Both the position numbers and the translations under genes were made by a program. A stretch of 64,000 nt of DNA. Source: Bog-159 sp035602155. Its GTDB lineage: Bacteria; Acidobacteriota; Terriglobia; Bryobacterales; Bryobacteraceae. Every line of letters starts with the position of its first letter. Position 1 is the first letter of the stretch. Below the pieces are notes generated by a model. The model was not told the DNA's origin. It made no database searches and saw nothing but the letters and a program-made list of their open reading frames with translations. Below are positions 35,473-43,578 of this stretch, piece after piece. The DNA lies in contig DATNMW010000046.1 in NCBI GenBank assembly GCA_035602155.1, positions 26,322 to 90,321 on the forward strand, written 5' to 3'.

Positions 35473-38400
35473 ATGACGCCACAGCCCGACCGCTTGGATC
35501 GCGCCAACCAACTGTTTTCCGATGCGCTGGAATTGACCGCCAGTGAGCGCCCGTCCTATGTGCAGCGCGAATGCGCCGGCGATGCCGATCTTTGCGGCAG
35601 TGTCCTGAAACTGCTGGCGCGCTTCGAAAACCTGGGCAGCTTCCTGGAAACTCCCGCCGGCGGCTATTCCGAACTGTCCCCCGGCGACATGTTGGACAGC
35701 CGCTTCCGGATTCTCGAACTCCTCGGGCGGGGCGGCATGGGTGAGGTCTACCGGGCAGAAGACCTCACGCTGGGCGAGCCGGTCGCCCTGAAGATGGTCC
35801 GCGCGGAATGGCGGTCGGATCCTGCCATGTTGGCCCGCTTTCGCGACGAAGTCCGGCTGGCGCGCCGCATCTCGCATCCGAACGTCTGCCGCGTCTTCGG
35901 CTTTCGCACTTGCTCCGTGAACGGCCGCGATTTGGCGTTCTTCGAGATGGAGTACATTGACGGCGATTCGCTGGCCAAGGCTATCTCCGCGCGGGGCAAA
36001 TTCGACGCGGCCTCCGTGCTGCGGATTGCCGCAGGCATTGCCGCCGGCCTGGACGCGGCCCATCGCGAAGGTGTGATCCATCGCGACCTGAAGCCGGGCA
36101 ACATCTTTCTGGCCAGCGACCGGCACGGCAACGATCGACCCGTAATAGCGGACTTCGGCTTGGCGCGCAGCGTGGAAGGCGTCGACGGCGCCCGCACGCA
36201 AAGCGGGATGCTGGCGGGCTCGCCCGACTACATGGCGCCCGAGCAGTATCTCGGCGAGCCGCCAACCACTGCCGTGGACATTTTCGCCTTCGGCCTGATC
36301 GTGTACGAGATGGCTGCGGGTCGCCGCCCGTATCCGCCGGAGAGCATTGTGCGCTCGGCGGTGCGGCGCATTATGGAAGAGCCGCCACCACTCAGCCGGG
36401 CCGCGCCGGATTGCCCCAAGCATTGGGACCACGCTTTGACGCACGCGCTGGCTCGCGATCCGGGGCGGCGGTTTGCTAGCGCCACTGCGTTGCTGCGGGA
36501 ATTGGAAGAGCGGCCCTCGGCGGTTACGGCGGCGTTCTCGGCGGTGCGGGCGCCGAAGTTTTCCCGGCGCTCGTGGTTGGTGGCTTCGGGGGCGGCCGTG
36601 GTGGCCTCTTTTCTGGGCGCATTGCGCCTATATAAGAGAAGGCTGCCAGATGCGCCGTTAATCATGCTGACCCCGCTCAAATCCGCCAATCCCGACAACG
36701 CCGCGGCTCTCGATCTTCAGATCGAGAAGGGCCTGCTGCAATCGGCGTATGTGCGAGTGCTGGATACCGGCCGGATTCACCAGGCTTGGAAGCTCATGGG
36801 CCGGACAACGGCCTTCCCGGCTGAGTTGGAGACGCGCGATGCCCGCGAGATCGCGCTGCGGGAGGGCGCGCAGTTCGTGCTGTTCGGGAACTTGGAGAAG
36901 GTAGCGGACGAATGGGTGATGTCACTGCGCCTCGAGCTGTTGGGCGATTCTCCCGCCTATCCGAGGGATAAATTTCCCAAATCCTTTCCGGCCGAAGGCA
37001 CGCAGGACTTGCTGAGTGCGGCGGCTAGGGCGGTGACGTGGGTCAGGGGCACTACTGGCGAGTCCGCGGATCTGGTTAATGCGCACAGCCGGGCGCCCGA
37101 GGCTATCACGACGAAGTCCTGGGAAGCGTTAAAGGAATATACGCAAGCGGATACTGCCTGGCGCGCGCGGGAGTTGGACGGAAGATGGGTGGAAGACAAA
37201 CGAGGCGATGCGGAGGTCCACCTGAACCGGGCGCTAGAGCTGGATCCGGGCTTCGCTCAAGCAGCGGCTCGCCTGGCGGACATCCAGACGGCATCCGATC
37301 AGATCGACGAGGGATATGCCAACTACCAGCGCGCTGCGGCAATTATCGATGCCAACGATTTGACGGACCGCGAGTCGCTTCTAACACGCGGCCTTTTCGC
37401 CTTCGATACCGGACAATACGCTAAGGCGCAGGAGGTTTTCGCCCGATACGCGCTGGAGTATCCCCACGACGGGCTGCCGTTGTTCCACGAGGCCGCGTGC
37501 ATCGAACACAGGGGCAACCTGCCGGCCGCGCTGCACCTGATAGAGCAGGCCATCGAACTCGATCCGACGGTGTATTCCTTTGTGATGGCCCGCGCGAACT
37601 ATTTGCTCTCATTGGGCCGATTCGCCGACGCAGAGTCGCAGTGCGAAAAGGCTGCCAAGCTCTACAACAACGACTGGACCGACCAGATGCGAGCCGCGCT
37701 GGCGTTCGCACGTTTGGATATTCCTGGGGTATGGCGGAGCCTTGAGAGGATGAAAACTGTCGGGACCGTACACTACAGAAGCAACGCATTCACGTTGGAA
37801 GCATGCCTGAGAGCGGAACAGAACCGATGGGACGAGTCTGAGTCACTGCTGAACGAAGGTATCGCGTTCGATACCGAGAACAACCAGCCGCCCGAGGCGG
37901 GCGCCGCTAAACAACGGGCGCTGGCGCTGGTCTATATTCACCAGCGGCGCCTGGACGAGGCTATCAGTGGCTGCAACCGCGTCCTCGCTAAGAAGCAAGG
38001 CACGCGATCCGTGCTGGAATTCGGAGCCCTGCTGGCGCGGGCCGGCGATGTGGAGGGTGCGCGGCGGTGCATTCCCAAAGGCCTTCCGCAGGATCCCCCT
38101 GATCGGCCGCCGTCGGCGTTGCCGCCTGGGGCACGGAAGGAGCTATTGGAGTGGCCGCTCTATTGGCGACGAGTTCTGCTGCTGTGGGCGGAGATGGCTC
38201 TCACTCTTGGCGACGGAACGAGAGCCTATGCCCTGCTTTTGAACGCCCCTGCCCCCGAAAAGACACAGGAATGGCAAACCCGCTTGGTCCGTGCGTCGAT
38301 TCTGTCCGGCGAGCGAGACACGGCCGAGCGCCTCTTGCGTGCTCTGCTCGCAAACCCCGCGGCCTATTGGCTCATGGCAGATACGGCCGGTCCGGGATTT

Positions 38401-38478
38401 TTCCGAGAGGCCATTGCAGAGGCCGAAGCTTTTAAGGACTCACTGGGCAATTGGGCTTCATGGAAGCGAATTCTATAA
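35473..38478 (+). CDS. Transmembrane Ser/Thr protein kinase with TPR sensor domain
   Basis: 1001 residues. Kinase domain (about 80-345) with glycine loop LGRGGMGEVY, Lys107 (VALK), catalytic HRDLKPGN (Asp205), DFG (Asp227) and APE (MAPEQ). One transmembrane helix at 368-386, then a TolB-like region and TPRs to the C-terminus, which should face the periplasm. The N-terminal 70 residues (ANQLFSDALELTASERPSYV) match the segment seen before such kinases in Acidobacteria and Planctomycetes, where an ECF sigma gene commonly lies next to them. Here an ECF gene is 2.1 kb away on the other strand. Substrates unknown. Confidence 0.92.
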   Translation: MTPQPDRLDRANQLFSDALELTASERPSYVQRECAGDADLCGSVLKLLARFENLGSFLETPAGGYSELSPGDMLDSRFRILELLGRGGMGEVYRAEDLTLGEPVALKMVRAEWRSDPAMLARFRDEVRLARRISHPNVCRVFGFRTCSVNGRDLAFFEMEYIDGDSLAKAISARGKFDAASVLRIAAGIAAGLDAAHREGVIHRDLKPGNIFLASDRHGNDRPVIADFGLARSVEGVDGARTQSGMLAGSPDYMAPEQYLGEPPTTAVDIFAFGLIVYEMAAGRRPYPPESIVRSAVRRIMEEPPPLSRAAPDCPKHWDHALTHALARDPGRRFASATALLRELEERPSAVTAAFSAVRAPKFSRRSWLVASGAAVVASFLGALRLYKRRLPDAPLIMLTPLKSANPDNAAALDLQIEKGLLQSAYVRVLDTGRIHQAWKLMGRTTAFPAELETRDAREIALREGAQFVLFGNLEKVADEWVMSLRLELLGDSPAYPRDKFPKSFPAEGTQDLLSAAARAVTWVRGTTGESADLVNAHSRAPEAITTKSWEALKEYTQADTAWRARELDGRWVEDKRGDAEVHLNRALELDPGFAQAAARLADIQTASDQIDEGYANYQRAAAIIDANDLTDRESLLTRGLFAFDTGQYAKAQEVFARYALEYPHDGLPLFHEAACIEHRGNLPAALHLIEQAIELDPTVYSFVMARANYLLSLGRFADAESQCEKAAKLYNNDWTDQMRAALAFARLDIPGVWRSLERMKTVGTVHYRSNAFTLEACLRAEQNRWDESESLLNEGIAFDTENNQPPEAGAAKQRALALVYIHQRRLDEAISGCNRVLAKKQGTRSVLEFGALLARAGDVEGARRCIPKGLPQDPPDRPPSALPPGARKELLEWPLYWRRVLLLWAEMALTLGDGTRAYALLLNAPAPEKTQEWQTRLVRASILSGERDTAERLLRALLANPAAYWLMADTAGPGFFREAIAEAEAFKDSLGNWASWKRIL

Positions 38479-38506
38479 TAATCAAACTGAAAAAGGAGAA
38501 CAACGA

Positions 38507-38860
38507 ATGCCACTTTCGACCTATCAGAAATGGGCTATTTACGTACTAATGGGGATCCACGACGAGCCGAACGCGGCTCCCCCAACCAAATCGCAACTAC
38601 GCATTGCAGCCGAGAACTACTTGGGTGATCACACCGGCAGGACTTACGCAGGTTCTCTGGGACAGGCCGCACGGGACCTCGTGGACGACAGCATCCTGGA
38701 CACGGACTTCAACGATGCTCAAAACGTGCCCCTCAAAGGCTTCGAAGGCACGAGCTTGCGCCAGGTTTTTGCCTTCGGCCCCCAATACACTGGCACACCT
38801 CCCTGCCCAGCCGGTCCTGCACAGTCCCGTATCTACAACCGGATAAGCCAGATTCAATGA
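38507..38860 (+). CDS. Small protein coupled to the tyrosinase gene
   Basis: 117 residues; AGGAG (38494-38498) lies 8 nt before the ATG, the best ribosome site in this part of the window. No signal peptide or membrane helix is visible and no family is recognised. The first 60 residues are helical (LSTYQKWAIYVLMGIHDE), the rest mixed. Its TGA overlaps the tyrosinase ATG as ATGA, so the two are translated together. In Streptomyces a small caddie protein (MelC1) precedes tyrosinase and helps copper loading; a similar helper role is possible, but MelC1 similarity is not seen. Confidence 0.7.
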   Translation: MPLSTYQKWAIYVLMGIHDEPNAAPPTKSQLRIAAENYLGDHTGRTYAGSLGQAARDLVDDSILDTDFNDAQNVPLKGFEGTSLRQVFAFGPQYTGTPPCPAGPAQSRIYNRISQIQ

Positions 38861-40494
38861 CGCGACGCAAACTCCTTGCCATCGCGGGCGGAGCCGTGGT
38901 TTCTTCGCCCGCCGAATGCTCCGCCGACGCCAAGCTGTGCTGCTCGTCCGGGTGGTCTTGGTTGCCACAGGCCCCCCCGTGTATCGCCGCCCCGAATCGT
39001 ACCTGTCAGCCCGGCATAGGGGCAAAGTTCCCAATTGCGCAAATGCCGCCCGTGGGACAGAAATTCATAGATTTCGCAATGCCAAACGCCTCAGCATTTC
39101 TCCCGCGGCCACTTTGGTCGGAGCTAAAGCTGAAGAAGAACCACAGACGGCTTCACAAGGTCGAAGGCGACTTAGAACGTGCCTACGACAAGCTGCTCTG
39201 CATGGAGGACGATGATCGTAGAAGCCTGCTGTACCAGACCTGTCTTCATGCCTTCTACTGCACCGGCCTATGGACAGGCGGAAATTGCGACGATATGCGC
39301 ACGGCCAGTCCCTTCGACATACACATGACGTGGCATTTTTTTCCGTTGCACCGCGCACTTCTTTACTTTCACGAACAGATTCTCGCAAGGGCTTCAAGGA
39401 ATCCAAACTTTCGCTTGCCTGTCTGGGACTGGGAAACGGATGTCGAGCTTCCTCAGTTCTATATCGACAAGGGTTTGCCTAACTTTCTTACTGGCAGCTA
39501 CAGCAGGGTGGCGTTCGACCCCGCGAGTGCGAAGATGTTAATCGGCAACGCACTGCAAGGATGGCTCCTCAGTTCCAACTTTGAAAACTTCTGCGGGAAT
39601 GCCACACCTAATATGTACTTGCGGTGCAATGCAGGGCCGCATGACGCAGTGCATACGGGAGTCGTCCAGGGCGCAATGAGTCTTTTCTACACATCGGCGG
39701 CGGACCCCGTATTCTACGCGCACCACGCAAACATCGATCGTTTCTGGGGGTATTGGCTCAGATACTACAAAGACTACAAGAGGCCAGACCAGTGGCTAAA
39801 TCAATGCTATTACCTGTATGACCAACACGAAAGGCTGGTGCGTATGCACACGTATCAACTATTGTCGGAGCGCCGGCTCGGATATTGCTATTCAGCCGAC
39901 CCTGCCGTGCCCCTGTACAACTTCGCGAGCCATCGACTGACTCCGGAGGAGGTGGCAGACCCCGAACTCTTGATCAGATTCTTGGAACTGGTCACAGTCG
40001 GAACGCTAAGGGCGGACCCGCAGTACACCGACCAAGGCCTCCTGCAGTTCGTCCAAATGATCCATTCCGGCTCGACCGATCCTCGCCTGCCCTCGTTCCC
40101 GGTTCGCATTGCGGCGAGAGTACAGAGCCATAAGGTCCTGACCGGCACGTACTTCCCGGCGTTCCTCGGGCGTTCTGGCGCGTTTCCGTCCGACTCCTTG
40201 GGCGGCTTTTCCATCATGCCGCATGGAGCCGGGAGATACTATCCCACGAGGAGCGAGACGTTAGACGCTCTTATTCTCGGATCTATCGACGCGACATTCC
40301 TGGCGTTCCTCAGAACCCAGAAGGGGCCACTCGACCTGCGTTACCGACTTTCCAGCAGTTCCGGTACTCCAGTAGAACAGGAGATCCCGCTGCTGGGACC
40401 CAGCGGTCCAGATTTCGAAATTCTGTACCCCCAAGGCGCAGAATTACTGGCTAAAGAGTGGCTTGCCAGGCAGTCGATATCGCTGCCGTTTTGA
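38857..40494 (+). CDS. Tyrosinase/polyphenol oxidase, type-3 copper enzyme of plant-like layout
   Basis: 545 residues. It oxidises phenols to quinones with O2. The N-terminus has a twin-Arg-like signal (TRRKLLAIAGGAVV) and a Cys-rich segment (residues 21-50). CuA ligands: His131 in LHAFYC, with Cys135 at the HxxxC position that forms a thioether bridge in plant enzymes, then His156 and His165 in HMTWHFFPLHR. CuB: PHDAVHTG and FYAHHANIDRFW. Residues about 305-350 resemble the DWL linker domain of plant polyphenol oxidases. Codon use looks less G+C-biased at third positions than in neighbours, consistent with acquisition. Coupled to the upstream small protein. Confidence 0.88.
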   Translation: MTRRKLLAIAGGAVVSSPAECSADAKLCCSSGWSWLPQAPPCIAAPNRTCQPGIGAKFPIAQMPPVGQKFIDFAMPNASAFLPRPLWSELKLKKNHRRLHKVEGDLERAYDKLLCMEDDDRRSLLYQTCLHAFYCTGLWTGGNCDDMRTASPFDIHMTWHFFPLHRALLYFHEQILARASRNPNFRLPVWDWETDVELPQFYIDKGLPNFLTGSYSRVAFDPASAKMLIGNALQGWLLSSNFENFCGNATPNMYLRCNAGPHDAVHTGVVQGAMSLFYTSAADPVFYAHHANIDRFWGYWLRYYKDYKRPDQWLNQCYYLYDQHERLVRMHTYQLLSERRLGYCYSADPAVPLYNFASHRLTPEEVADPELLIRFLELVTVGTLRADPQYTDQGLLQFVQMIHSGSTDPRLPSFPVRIAARVQSHKVLTGTYFPAFLGRSGAFPSDSLGGFSIMPHGAGRYYPTRSETLDALILGSIDATFLAFLRTQKGPLDLRYRLSSSSGTPVEQEIPLLGPSGPDFEILYPQGAELLAKEWLARQSISLPF

Positions 40495-40496
40495 CG

Positions 40497-40586
40497 ATGA
40501 ACGAGGAGTCTTTGGCCGAAAAAATGACGGCGGCTGCGGCCGTTGCGCGGGAGGTAGCCGAGGCAGGCAAGGTCGAACCTCTGTGA
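40497..40586 (+). CDS. Possible 29-codon ORF after the tyrosinase gene
   Basis: ATG 2 nt after the tyrosinase stop, encoding an Ala/Glu-rich helical peptide (start MNEESLAEKM). It has no ribosome site of its own but could be coupled. It ends 5 nt before the convergent ECF sigma gene end. Weak support only. Confidence 0.25.
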   Translation: MNEESLAEKMTAAAAVAREVAEAGKVEPL

Positions 40587-40590
40587 GCGA

Positions 40591-41181
40591 TCACGTGGCT
40601 TGCAAGGGCGTGCTCCCTCCCGCCCCCTCGATCGCCGCCCGCAGCCGCACCCGCGCCTGCTCCCAATCGCGCTTAGCCGTTCGTTCCGACACCCCCATCA
40701 CCGCCGCCGATTCCTCCATCGTAAATCCGCCGTAATACCGCAGCACCACAAGCTGCGCCTGCCGCGGCGACTGGCGCTTCAGCGTCCCCAGCGCCAGATC
40801 GACGGCCAGAATCTCATCGGCGTCCGCGTCGGTGCGCACCAACTGATCGCTTTCCTCCACGCGCACCAAATCGCCGCCGCGCTTCGAACTCAGCCGCGCC
40901 CGCGCGCGGTCCACCAGAATGTCGCGCATCACCTTCGCCACCAGCCTCACAAAATGTTTGCGATCCGTCACCTCCAGCCGCTCGGATTGCTCCAGCTTCA
41001 GGTAGGCCTCATGCACCAGCGCGGTCGGCCCCATGCTCTGGCCCCGCGGCTCGCTGCGCAAGACTTGCAGCGCCTTGGCGTGCAGCCGATTGTACAGCGC
41101 CTCGAACAGCGCATTCTCGGCGGCTTTGTCGCCCCGCTGCCATTCGGAGATCAGACGCGTGATGTCGCCGGTGGGGTCCAC
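40591..41181 (-). CDS. ECF sigma factor (acidobacterial/planctomycetal type)
   Basis: 196 residues with a GTG start. Region 2: GPTALVHEAYLKLEQ is the diagnostic helix of the ECF group that in other genomes accompanies TPR-kinases (pattern PTALVHEAYLRL), followed by HFVRLVAKVMRDILVDRARA. Region 4: LVVLRYYGGFTMEESAAVMG and the HTH VSERTAKRDWEQAR. The gene lies 38 nt after the last Uma2 gene in the same direction. A TATAAT box 8 nt before its GTG shows it also has its own promoter, probably with leaderless transcript. It may work with the kinase at 35473. Confidence 0.92.
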   Translation of the reverse strand: MDPTGDITRLISEWQRGDKAAENALFEALYNRLHAKALQVLRSEPRGQSMGPTALVHEAYLKLEQSERLEVTDRKHFVRLVAKVMRDILVDRARARLSSKRGGDLVRVEESDQLVRTDADADEILAVDLALGTLKRQSPRQAQLVVLRYYGGFTMEESAAVMGVSERTAKRDWEQARVRLRAAIEGAGGSTPLQAT

Positions 41182-41189
41182 TGAGTTGG

Positions 41190-41195
41190 ATTATA
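41190..41195 (-). promoter_or_regulatory. -10 box of the ECF sigma gene
   Basis: TATAAT on the minus strand, 8 nt before the GTG start, so the mRNA would begin at or next to the start codon. Confidence 0.5.
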
Positions 41196-41219
41196 ACCCG
41201 CGCCCAACCCGCGGATCGG

Positions 41220-41804
41220 TTAGAGTCCCACCCCGTCGAATGCCGCCCATAACGCGGCGAGATCCACGGCCACGTTGGGCAGGCCAACTGGAGTCACCAA
41301 ACCGCTTTCGGCTGCCAGCCACTGCCGCAGCTCTCCCGATTCGTAGCGGTAGGAGGTGAATTGGGACGGCGCGGGATCAAGGAGCCAGACCTCCGGCACC
41401 GCGACACGGCCATAATCCGCCAGGAGCTCCTGAATCGAGCCTTTGCGATTGGATGGAGAGAGGCATTCGACTATGAGCTCTGGGACTGCCCAGATATATG
41501 GGTCGCTCTCCGCTGTCTCCGTCCGATCCCGGCGAAGCGCTTCGGTCCCAAAGACCATCAGGTCCGGAATGCGATACGTAAGCGGAACTCGTTCGATGCC
41601 GAGTCCCGCTCCGGCCAAGGTGACATAGTATTCACTCGAGTTGATCTGCGCTTTCAGTATCTCAAACAATTTTTCGGTCAGATAAACATGCTTCTTGATC
41701 GGGGGCGGCATGATTCTACTCTCACCATGTACAATTTCCTCGAATCTATTCTCGGGCATCGTGAGCGAATCTTCGTAGTTGATCAGCCTGGTCGATGTGC
41801 TCAT
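41220..41804 (-). CDS. Uma2-family PD-(D/E)XK nuclease-like protein, copy 4 of a tandem array
   Basis: 194 residues. Uma2 (DUF820) proteins have a restriction-endonuclease-like fold; biological role is unclear. Motifs: RIPDLMVF (active-site Asp), LIVECLSPSNRKGS (Glu) and VPEVWLLDP. The usual Lys four residues before the Tyr of the following helix is replaced by Leu, while a Lys occurs in NRKGS; active-site status is thus uncertain. N-terminal residues 1-31 are identical to the other three copies; residues 32-65 are its own. The C-terminus ends GVGL instead of GVA. Confidence 0.85.
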   Translation of the reverse strand: MSTSTRLINYEDSLTMPENRFEEIVHGESRIMPPPIKKHVYLTEKLFEILKAQINSSEYYVTLAGAGLGIERVPLTYRIPDLMVFGTEALRRDRTETAESDPYIWAVPELIVECLSPSNRKGSIQELLADYGRVAVPEVWLLDPAPSQFTSYRYESGELRQWLAAESGLVTPVGLPNVAVDLAALWAAFDGVGL

Positions 41805-41811
41805 GGCAACC

Positions 41812-42393
41812 TCATGCTACGCCGTCGAATGCCGCCCATAACGCGGCGGGATCCACGGCCACGTTGGGCAGGAAAAGCGGAGTTACCAAACCGCTTTCGG
41901 TTGCCAGCCACTGCCGCAGCTCTCCGGATTCGTAGCGGTAGGAGGTGAACCGGGGCGGCTTGGGATCAAGGAGCCAGACCTCCGGCGCCGCGATGCGCGC
42001 GTAGTCTGCTAGGAGTTCCTGAATGGAGCCTTTGCGGTTGGATGGCGAAAGGCATTCGACGATCAACTCCGGGACGGTCCAGATATATGGGTCGTTCCCG
42101 GCTGTTTCCGTCCGGTCCCGGCGGTACGCCTCGGCCCGGAACACCATTAGGTCCGGGATGCGGTAAGTCAGTGGAACGCGCCCGACGCCCAGTCCCGGTC
42201 CAGAGGAGGTGACCCGGTATTCACGCCTGTCGATCTGGCCCAGCAATGTACCCAACAGTTCGTCAATCAAATCAGCGTGCTTTGGGTTTGGCGGCGGCGT
42301 GATTCTACTCTCACCATGGACGATTTCCTCGAATCTATTCTCGGGCATCGTGAGCGAATCTTCGTAGTTGATCAGCCTGGTCGATGTGCTCAT
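41812..42393 (-). CDS. Uma2-family protein, copy 3 of a tandem array
   Basis: 193 residues, 7 nt from its neighbours, with a GAGG ribosome site 5 nt before the next gene's ATG built into its own stop region. It shares the RIPDLMVF and LIVECLSPSNRKGSIQELLADY motifs. The variable segment (residues 32-65) contains KHADLIDELLGTLLGQIDRR and differs strongly from the other copies; Pro replaces Leu in the conserved VAVDLAALW motif. Confidence 0.85.
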   Translation of the reverse strand: MSTSTRLINYEDSLTMPENRFEEIVHGESRITPPPNPKHADLIDELLGTLLGQIDRREYRVTSSGPGLGVGRVPLTYRIPDLMVFRAEAYRRDRTETAGNDPYIWTVPELIVECLSPSNRKGSIQELLADYARIAAPEVWLLDPKPPRFTSYRYESGELRQWLATESGLVTPLFLPNVAVDPAALWAAFDGVA

Positions 42394-42400
42394 CGCAACC

Positions 42401-42982
42401 TCATGCTACGCCGTCGAATGCCGCCCATAACGCGGCGAGGTCCACGGCCACATTGGGCAGGAGCATTGGAGTCATCAGGCCGCTTTCCGTTGCCAGCCTC
42501 GGTTTCAGCACACCGGATTCAAGGCCGTACGACGTGAATTGATGCGGTTTGGGATCGAATAGCCAGACTTCCGGTACCGCGATGCGCGCATAGTCCGCCA
42601 GGAGTCCCAGAATGGAGCCTTTGCGATTGGATGGCGACAGGCATTCGACGATCAAGTCGGGGACGGTCCAGATGTATGGGTCGTTCCCGCCGGTCTCCGC
42701 CCGATCCCGGTCGAGCGACTCAGTGCGAAAGACCATTAAGTCTGGGAGGCGATAGGTCAGCGGAACGCGCTCAATGCCCAAGCCAGCCCCGTGGCTGAGA
42801 ATTTGATATTCGCTATCGTCCAGTTGTCTCGTCAAGACTGTTAACAGCCTTGCGATCAGATAAGCGTGATTCTTGTTGGGAGCGGGCATGATCCTACTCT
42901 CACCATGTACGATTTCCTCGAATCTATTCTCGGGCATCGTTAGCGAATCTTCGTAGTTGATCAGCCTGGTCGATGTGCTCAT
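42401..42982 (-). CDS. Uma2-family protein, copy 2 of a tandem array
   Basis: 193 residues. Same motifs, with small changes: RLPDLMVF, VPDLIVECLSPSNRKGSILG. It is the most diverged copy in the C-terminal half (YGLESGVLKPRLATESG, where other copies have YRYESGELRQWLATESG). The variable segment contains NHAYLIARLLTVLTRQLDDS. Confidence 0.85.
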   Translation of the reverse strand: MSTSTRLINYEDSLTMPENRFEEIVHGESRIMPAPNKNHAYLIARLLTVLTRQLDDSEYQILSHGAGLGIERVPLTYRLPDLMVFRTESLDRDRAETGGNDPYIWTVPDLIVECLSPSNRKGSILGLLADYARIAVPEVWLFDPKPHQFTSYGLESGVLKPRLATESGLMTPMLLPNVAVDLAALWAAFDGVA

Positions 42983-42989
42983 GGCAACC

Positions 42990-43571
42990 TCATGCTACGC
43001 CGTCGAATGCCGCCCATAACGCGGCGAGATCCACGGCCACGTTGGGCAGGCGAATGGGTGACACCTGACCGCTTTCCGTTGCCAGCCACTGTTGCAGCGC
43101 GCCGGATTCGTAGCGGTAAGAGGTAAGTTGAGGCGGTTTGGGATCGAGGAGCCACACTTCCGGCACCCCGACGTGCGCGTAGTCCGCGAGGAGCTCGTGA
43201 ACGGAGCCTTTGCGATTGGATGGCGAAAGGCATTCGACGATCAGCTCAGGGACGGTCCAGATGTATGGGTCGTTCGAGGCCGTCTCCACGCGATCCCGAC
43301 GGAGCGCTTCGATACGAAACACCATCAAGTCCGGAATCCGGTAAGTCAGCGGAATGCGCTCCACTCCCAGCCCGGGTTGCTGGCTGAAAACCTCGTACTC
43401 GCGGTCATCAAGTTGTCGATCCAGAACCCTTGACAGCTTCCTGATCAAATAAACATGCTTCTTAATTGCTGGCGGCATGATCCTACTCTCACCATGTACG
43501 ATTTCCTCGAATCTATTCTCGGGCATCGTGAGCGAATCTTCGTAGTTGATCAGCCTGGTAGATGTACTCAT
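42990..43571 (-). CDS. Uma2-family protein, copy 1 of a tandem array (directly after aceE)
   Basis: 193 residues from the ATG at 43571, 7 nt after the aceE stop, so read-through from aceE is likely. Motifs as in the other copies (RIPDLMVF, LIVECLSPSNRKGS, GVPEVWLLDP). The variable segment contains KHVYLIRKLSRVLDRQLDDR. Upstream ATG-like starts in this frame overlap aceE and are not needed. Confidence 0.85.
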   Translation of the reverse strand: MSTSTRLINYEDSLTMPENRFEEIVHGESRIMPPAIKKHVYLIRKLSRVLDRQLDDREYEVFSQQPGLGVERIPLTYRIPDLMVFRIEALRRDRVETASNDPYIWTVPELIVECLSPSNRKGSVHELLADYAHVGVPEVWLLDPKPPQLTSYRYESGALQQWLATESGQVSPIRLPNVAVDLAALWAAFDGVA

Positions 43572-43578
43572 CGTTAAC

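Larger units (their letters stand above)
41220..43571 (-). repeat. Four-copy direct tandem gene array, period about 589 bp
   Basis: Four Uma2 genes follow each other with exact 7-nt gaps. Starts and ends are nearly identical at DNA level, for example the shared first about 95 nt of each gene and the TGCTACGCCGTCGAATGCC block at each gene end, while an internal block of about 100 nt varies. Recent amplification plus diversification or gene conversion. Confidence 0.9.

Noticed and set aside
41220..43571. Regular repeats that could suggest a CRISPR array
   Set aside because: The period is about 589 bp and the units are full genes.
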